From Massilia sp. UBA2604 (GTDB lineage: Bacteria; Pseudomonadota; Gammaproteobacteria; Burkholderiales; Burkholderiaceae_D): DNA of 9,621 nucleotides. Where the stretch lies: positions 1 to 9,621 of the forward strand of contig DDKG01000094.1 of NCBI GenBank assembly GCA_002339265.1. The letters are read 5' to 3'. Below are positions 5,757 through 9,621 of the stretch, one piece after another; the first letter of the stretch is position 1, and the number at the start of each line of letters is the position of its first letter. The position numbers and the translations under genes are program-made. A model generated the notes under the pieces. It was not told where the DNA came from. It saw only the letters and a list, made by a program, of their open reading frames with translations, and made no database searches.

Positions 5757-6734
5757 ATGTCGACACTCAACTACAAGCACCTGCGCTACTTCTGGATGGT
5801 GGCAAAGACGGGCAGCATCGCGAAGGCGGCCGAGCAGCTGCACCTGACGCCGCACTCGATCTCGGGCCAGCTGTCCGAATTCGCCGACAGCCTTGGTGTC
5901 GAGCTGTTTCGCCGGGTCGGGCGCAAGCTCGAGCTGACCGATACCGGGCGCCGCATCGTCAGCTATGCCGAAGACATCTTCAATACCGGCGACGAGCTGC
6001 TCGAGCTGGTGCGCGATCACGCCTTCGCCACCACCTCCTACCGCGTCGGCTGCGCCGATTCGGTGTCGAAGCTGATCGCGGTCGACCTGGTCGAGCCGGC
6101 GCTCAAGCTGGAGGAACCCGTCAAGCTGATCTGCCGCGAAGGGCGCCTCGACAGCCTGATCGCCGACCTGGCCGTGCACCGGCTCGACCTGGTCGTCGCC
6201 GACCGCCCGATCCCGGGTCACTTCAGCGTGCGCGCCTATAACCACCTGCTGGGTGAGAGTCCGATGACGGCCTTCTGTACCGAAGCGCTGGCGGCCAGCT
6301 TCGACCAGCCATTCCCGGCCTGCCTGCACAATGCGCCGCTGCTGCTGCCGGGCGAGGATTTCGCGATCCACCAGCGCCTGCTGCGCTGGCTCGAGCGCTG
6401 CGACGTGCATCCGCGCGTGGTGGGGGAGTTCGACGACAGCGCCATGATCCAGGCCTTCGGCCGTTCGGGCGCCGGCGTGTTCTTCGCGCCGAGCGTCATC
6501 GCGGCCCAGGTCGGCAGCCAGTATGGACTGGTCGCGCTGGGCCAGGTGGACTCGGTAGTCGAGCAGGTGTATGCGATCACCACCGAGCGTCGCATGAGCC
6601 ATCCGGCCACGGTGGCGATCAGCAGGCTGGCGCGCGACAAGCTGTTTGCGCGCGGCGATGGGCGTAGCGAGGGTGGGGACAATAGCGAAAGCAACAATGC
6701 CGTCGCTATCGATACAGTCAGGCGCGGACGGTGA
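5757..6734 (+). CDS. nhaR: LysR-type transcriptional regulator NhaR
   Basis: NhaR in E. coli is a sodium-responsive activator of nhaA. This 325-residue protein has the LysR winged helix-turn-helix at about 4-62 (LNYKHLRYFWMVAKTGSIAKAAEQLHLTPHSIS..., with LFRRVGRKLELTDTG) and an effector domain at about 90-300. NhaR-like signatures, recalled from the E. coli protein, are YNHLYYFW-like NYKHLRYFW, VGCADSVSKLI, FPACLHNAPLLLPG, VVGEFDDSAMIQAFG and VFFAPSVI. It diverges from the TerC-type gene, so its target here may be that membrane protein; no antiporter gene is in the window. Compared with E. coli NhaR it carries roughly 25 extra, mostly polar, C-terminal residues (from about 301). Its end overlaps the end of selD by 17 bp. 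The ribosome site is weak (GAGAG, seven bases before ATG 5757). Confidence 0.9.
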   Translation: MSTLNYKHLRYFWMVAKTGSIAKAAEQLHLTPHSISGQLSEFADSLGVELFRRVGRKLELTDTGRRIVSYAEDIFNTGDELLELVRDHAFATTSYRVGCADSVSKLIAVDLVEPALKLEEPVKLICREGRLDSLIADLAVHRLDLVVADRPIPGHFSVRAYNHLLGESPMTAFCTEALAASFDQPFPACLHNAPLLLPGEDFAIHQRLLRWLERCDVHPRVVGEFDDSAMIQAFGRSGAGVFFAPSVIAAQVGSQYGLVALGQVDSVVEQVYAITTERRMSHPATVAISRLARDKLFARGDGRSEGGDNSESNNAVAIDTVRRGR

Positions 6735-7773
6735 CGGCGGCAGCGCCGGCTTCGATGCGGCCGACCACCGCCGCTTCGGCGAATCCTTCGCGCGCGAACA
6801 GCGCCAACACCTCGTCGACCGAGGCCGGATCGCAGGCCACCAGCAGCCCGCCCGAGGTTTGCGGATCGGTCAGCAGTGCGCGCTGGGCCGGGCTCAGGGC
6901 TTCGTCGAGGTTCACGTCCCTGCCGTAGGCATCCCAGTTGCGGCCGGATGCGCCGGTGAAGAATCCGTCGTGCGCCAGTTGCAGCACGCCGGGCAGCAGC
7001 GGGATCGCCGGCATGTCGAGCTGCGCATGTACCTGGGCCCCTCGCGCCAGTTCGAGCAGGTGGCCCAGCAAGCCGAAGCCGGTGACGTCGGTCATCGCGT
7101 GCACGCCCGGCATGTCGGCCAGCAGGCGGCCCGGCTTGTTCAATTTGGTGGTGTTGGCGATCATGGCCGCATAGCCGTCCTCGCCCAGCACGCCTTTCTT
7201 GAGCGCGGCCGACAATACGCCCACGCCCAAGGGTTTACCCAGCACCAGCACGTCGCCGGGACGGGCGGCGCTGTTCTTCTTGACCTTCGACGGGTGCACC
7301 AACCCCATCACCACCAGGCCATAGATCGGCTCGACCGAATCGATCGTGTGGCCGCCGGCGATCGGGATGCCGGCTTCGCGGCAGATCGACGCGCCGCCTT
7401 CCAGGATCTGGCCGATGGTCTCGAGCGGCAGCTTGTTGATCGGCATGCCGACCAGGGCCAGCGCCATGATCGGGGTGCCGCCCATCGCGTACACGTCCGA
7501 GATCGCATTGGTGGCGGCGATGCGGCCGAAGTCGAACGGGTCGTCGACGATCGGCATGAAGAAATCGGTGGTGGCGACCAGCGCCTGCTCGTCGTTGAGC
7601 TGATAGACCGCGGCGTCGTCCGAGGTCTCGATGCCGACCATCAGCTCCTTCGGCAGCGGAAAGCCGCCCGACGACTTGAGGATCTCGGCCAGCACGCCGG
7701 GCGCGATCTTGCAGCCGCAGCCGCCGCCGTGCGAGAACGAGGTGAGTTTGATGGGTTGGTCGGTGGTGCTCAT
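6718..7773 (-). CDS. selD: Selenide, water dikinase SelD (selenophosphate synthetase)
   Basis: SelD converts selenide and ATP to selenophosphate, AMP and phosphate; selenophosphate is the selenium donor for selenocysteine, 2-selenouridine in tRNA, and selenoneine-type metabolites. The 351-residue length is normal. The catalytic segment SHGGGCGCK (14-22) carries Cys19 and Lys22, equal to E. coli Cys17 and Lys20, so this is a cysteine rather than selenocysteine form and appears active. The glycine-rich N-terminal loop, DDAAVYQL, TTDFFMPIVDDPFDFGRIAATNAISDVYAMGG, AGGHTIDS, DVTGFGLLGHL and LTDPQTSGGLLVA are all present in family order. No selA, selB, selC or selU (mnmH) is in the window, so the use of the product is unknown. 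It could be the SenC of a selenoneine system, but no senB is seen here. Confidence 0.97.
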   Translation of the reverse strand: MSTTDQPIKLTSFSHGGGCGCKIAPGVLAEILKSSGGFPLPKELMVGIETSDDAAVYQLNDEQALVATTDFFMPIVDDPFDFGRIAATNAISDVYAMGGTPIMALALVGMPINKLPLETIGQILEGGASICREAGIPIAGGHTIDSVEPIYGLVVMGLVHPSKVKKNSAARPGDVLVLGKPLGVGVLSAALKKGVLGEDGYAAMIANTTKLNKPGRLLADMPGVHAMTDVTGFGLLGHLLELARGAQVHAQLDMPAIPLLPGVLQLAHDGFFTGASGRNWDAYGRDVNLDEALSPAQRALLTDPQTSGGLLVACDPASVDEVLALFAREGFAEAAVVGRIEAGAAAVTVRA

Positions 7774-8001
7774 GGGATGTCCGGTTATCGTTGATCGACG
7801 AATTATCGCGCAAGTCGGGTGCGGGCGCTTGCTGATGGCAACCTTTTACCGCCAGCACAAATAAGTCGTCCCCGCGAAGGCGGGGACCCAAGGTTGCCGG
7901 CACAGCCACTCCGGTATCCGTAAGTGGCCTGCTGAGAACTTGGGTCCCCGCCTGCGCGGGGACGACGTGGTTACTGCAGTTTGCTGCTAAGCGTTCGAGG
8001 C
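7774..8001. other. 228-bp non-coding spacer between rhlE and selD
   Basis: The spacer holds the REP-type repeat (7865-7966) close to rhlE, and the presumed selD promoter close to selD. Read on the minus strand, GATAAT (7807-7802) is a reasonable -10 match about 30 bases before the selD ATG, but no good -35 is seen at the right distance. The selD ribosome site is weak. No small ORF with a convincing ribosome site was found. Confidence 0.4.
7865..7966. repeat. REP-type doublet: two inverted hairpin units forming a nested palindrome
   Basis: The left unit (7865-7895) and right unit (7937-7966) are reverse complements except for one substitution and one extra base. Each unit also folds by itself: GTCCCCGC with GCGGGGAC, an 8-bp stem with a 4-base loop. 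Between them GCCACT and AGTGGC (about 7905-7928) form a further 6-bp inverted repeat, so the 102 bp could fold as one long cruciform or as separate hairpins. Such GTCGTCCCCGCG-type sequences are, from memory, dispersed in many copies in related genomes and are mobilised by REP-associated tyrosine transposases. Here it lies just downstream of rhlE and may protect or end that transcript. Copy number cannot be judged from one window. Confidence 0.75.
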
Positions 8002-9600
8002 TTACTCGCCGAACGAACGGCGGGCGCCGTCCATCGAGCGCGGGTGGGCGCCCTTGTAGCCGCCTTCGCGGCGCTGGCCCTGGCCTTCGCGCGGGCCGCC
8101 GAAGCGGTTGCCGTCGCGCGGCGCACGGTCGGCGGCCGGACGGTCGCCCTGCGGACGCGCTGCGTAGCCTTCGCGCGGACCGCGGTCGGCGTAGCGGCTC
8201 TCGCTGTTGTGAGGACGGTCGCCATAAGGACGATCGCCCTGCGGACGCGATGCGTAGCCTTCGCGCGGGGCGCGGTCGGCGTACCCGCCTTCACGCGGGC
8301 CGGTCGGCTTGCCGAAGCCGCGCTGCGCCGGCTTGCCGTTGCGACCGTCGCCCGGCTTCCAGCCCGGACGCGCTGCCGAACGCGGCGCCGCGCTGCGCTT
8401 CGGCTCGAAACCTTCGACCACGTTGACCGGGATCGGCTGGCGGGTGAAGCGCTCGATGCGGCGGATGTTCATGTTCTCGGCATGGTTGACCAGCGAGATC
8501 GCGGTGCCGTTGCGGCCGGCGCGGCCGGTGCGGCCGATACGGTGCACGTAGTCTTCCGGGAACTTCGGCAGGTCGTAGTTGACCACGTGGGTGATGGTCG
8601 GCACGTCGATGCCGCGGGCGGCGACGTCGGTCGCTACCAGCACGCGCACGCTGCCGCGGCGCATGCCGTCGAGCGTACGGTTACGGGCGCCCTGATGCAT
8701 GTCGCCATGCAGTGCGGCGGCAGCGAAGCCGGCGATGTTCAGGCGGTCGGCGATCATGTCGGCGTCACGCTTGGTGGCGGTGAACACAACGGCCTGGTCC
8801 ATCGACTCGTCACGCAGCAGGTGGTCGAGCAGGCGGTTCTTGTGCGACAGGTCGTCGACAAAGTGCACGCGCTGCACGATGTTTTCGTGGCGGTTGCCGG
8901 CGCTGGCGATCTGGATCGTCATCGGATCGGTGGTGATGCGACGCGCCATATTGCCCACGACGCCATCGAGGGTCGCCGAGAACAGCATGGTCTGGCGGGT
9001 CGACGGGGTAGCGGCAACGATCTTTTCGATGTCGTCGATGAAACCCATGTCGAGCATGCGGTCGGCTTCGTCCAGCACCAGGATCTCGAGCTGCGAGAAG
9101 TCGATCTTGCCCGACTCCATGTGGTCGATCAGGCGGCCAGGGGTGGCGACCAGGATTTCAGGATTCTTGGCCAGCAGTTGCATCTGCTTCGGGTACGGCA
9201 TGCCGCCCAGGATCGAGACGCAGCGCACGCGGCGCATATGGGCCGTGTACTTGTCGGTGTTGCTGGTCACTTGCAGGGCCAGTTCGCGGGTCGGGGTCAG
9301 GACCAGCATCTTCGGTTGCGCCGGCTTGAAACGGACTCGCTCGCCGCGTGCGCGGGCAGCCTGCGCTTCTTGCGCAGGGGTCTTGCCGGCAGGGGTCGGC
9401 TCGGCGTTGGCCAGATGGTGCAGGGCCGGCAGCATGAAGGCTGCGGTCTTGCCCGAACCGGTTTGCGACGAGACCAGCAGGTCGCGGCGGGCGATGGCCG
9501 CAGGAATGGCTTGCGCCTGGACCGGGGTCGGGGTGGTGTAGCCGGTGTCGGCGACTGCCTGGACGATGGACGCGTGCAGGCCAAGTGCTTCAAAACTCAT
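8002..9600 (-). CDS. rhlE: DEAD-box ATP-dependent RNA helicase RhlE with long basic tail
   Basis: RhlE unwinds RNA duplexes and is linked to ribosome assembly and mRNA decay. The 532 residues contain every core motif: Phe3 and Q motif to Gln28, Walker A SQTGSGKT (45-52), PTREL (103-107), TPGRLID (153-159), DEAD (177-180), SAT (208-210), VVFTATK (271-277), ATDVAARGID (323-332) and HRIGRTGR (353-360). An extra charged stretch of about 30 residues (67-96) sits between motifs I and Ia. The last 135 residues are disordered, rich in Arg, Gly, Pro and Asp, with two copies of a 30-residue repeat (YADR-PREGYA-RPQGDRP pattern), a probable RNA-binding tail. The ATG at 9600 has a weak ribosome site (AAAG). 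The REP doublet follows its stop. Confidence 0.95.
   Translation of the reverse strand: MSFEALGLHASIVQAVADTGYTTPTPVQAQAIPAAIARRDLLVSSQTGSGKTAAFMLPALHHLANAEPTPAGKTPAQEAQAARARGERVRFKPAQPKMLVLTPTRELALQVTSNTDKYTAHMRRVRCVSILGGMPYPKQMQLLAKNPEILVATPGRLIDHMESGKIDFSQLEILVLDEADRMLDMGFIDDIEKIVAATPSTRQTMLFSATLDGVVGNMARRITTDPMTIQIASAGNRHENIVQRVHFVDDLSHKNRLLDHLLRDESMDQAVVFTATKRDADMIADRLNIAGFAAAALHGDMHQGARNRTLDGMRRGSVRVLVATDVAARGIDVPTITHVVNYDLPKFPEDYVHRIGRTGRAGRNGTAISLVNHAENMNIRRIERFTRQPIPVNVVEGFEPKRSAAPRSAARPGWKPGDGRNGKPAQRGFGKPTGPREGGYADRAPREGYASRPQGDRPYGDRPHNSESRYADRGPREGYAARPQGDRPAADRAPRDGNRFGGPREGQGQRREGGYKGAHPRSMDGARRSFGE
8141..8283 (-). repeat. rhlE: In-frame 90-bp-period direct repeat in the rhlE tail
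   Basis: Bases 8141-8193 and 8231-8283 match at 49 of 53 positions, offset by exactly 90 bp (30 codons). The differences are scattered substitutions without gaps, so the reading frame is kept. The unit encodes part of the Arg/Gly/Pro-rich tail (pattern YADR-PREGYA-RPQGDRP). It looks like an old tandem duplication that could change in copy number between strains. Confidence 0.75.
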
Positions 9601-9621
9601 TGTTCTTTACTTTCGGAATAA

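Noticed and set aside
6646..7794. 382-codon plus-strand frame opposite selD
   Set aside because: Shadow frame rich in His, Arg, Asp and Gln from reverse-complemented codons; SelD is unambiguous on the other strand.
7865..7966. CRISPR array
   Set aside because: Only two units, in inverted rather than direct orientation, with no regular spacers and no cas genes nearby.
7981..9621. 546-codon open frame on the plus strand across the whole of rhlE
   Set aside because: Antisense frame kept open by GC-rich codon use. Its product is a low-complexity Arg/Ala/Val/Gly/His string without domain features, while the minus strand carries every DEAD-box motif.

Overview
The window is a GC-rich stretch of proteobacterial chromosome, most likely from a betaproteobacterium of the order Burkholderiales (Massilia/Oxalobacteraceae-like). 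This is inferred from the high GC, the gene families (an egtD-egtB pair, NhaR, an Alx-type TerC protein, RhlE with a long basic tail) and a REP-type repeat of the kind seen in that group. No phage, plasmid, insertion-sequence, CRISPR, tRNA or rRNA signature is visible. Coding density is high and there are no broken genes apart from the one cut by the left edge.

Layout. Bases 1-621 (minus) hold the first 207 residues of a periplasmic solute-binding protein of the PhnD superfamily, in the branch predicted to bind selenate or selenite; it runs off the left edge. Upstream of it on the same strand (674-1288) is a small class I SAM-dependent methyltransferase. A divergent spacer (1289-1451) separates it from a rightward unit of three genes joined by two successive 4-base ATGA overlaps: egtD (histidine trimethyltransferase), egtB (sulfoxide synthase) and yihY (six-helix membrane protein). 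This unit converges on a leftward TerC/Alx-type membrane protein gene (4649-5614). That gene diverges from nhaR (5757-6734) across a short AT-rich regulatory spacer with clear palindromes. nhaR converges on, and overlaps by 17 bp, selD (6718-7773, selenophosphate synthetase). A 228-bp spacer with a nested REP-type inverted repeat follows, then the DEAD-box helicase gene rhlE (8002-9600, minus).

How the genes fit together. EgtD and EgtB are the two core enzymes of ergothioneine synthesis, and no egtA or egtC is present here, which fits the short, cysteine-using version of the pathway. The selenate-type binding protein and SelD point to selenium uptake and activation within about 6 kb of the ergothioneine genes; whether the two themes are linked is a hypothesis. 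NhaR and the TerC-type protein form a plausible divergent regulator/target pair for cation or pH homeostasis. The most interesting non-coding signals are a 10-codon leader ORF, with its own Shine-Dalgarno, whose stop overlaps the TerC start codon, the operator-like palindromes between TerC and nhaR, and the double start/stop coupling of yihY to egtB.
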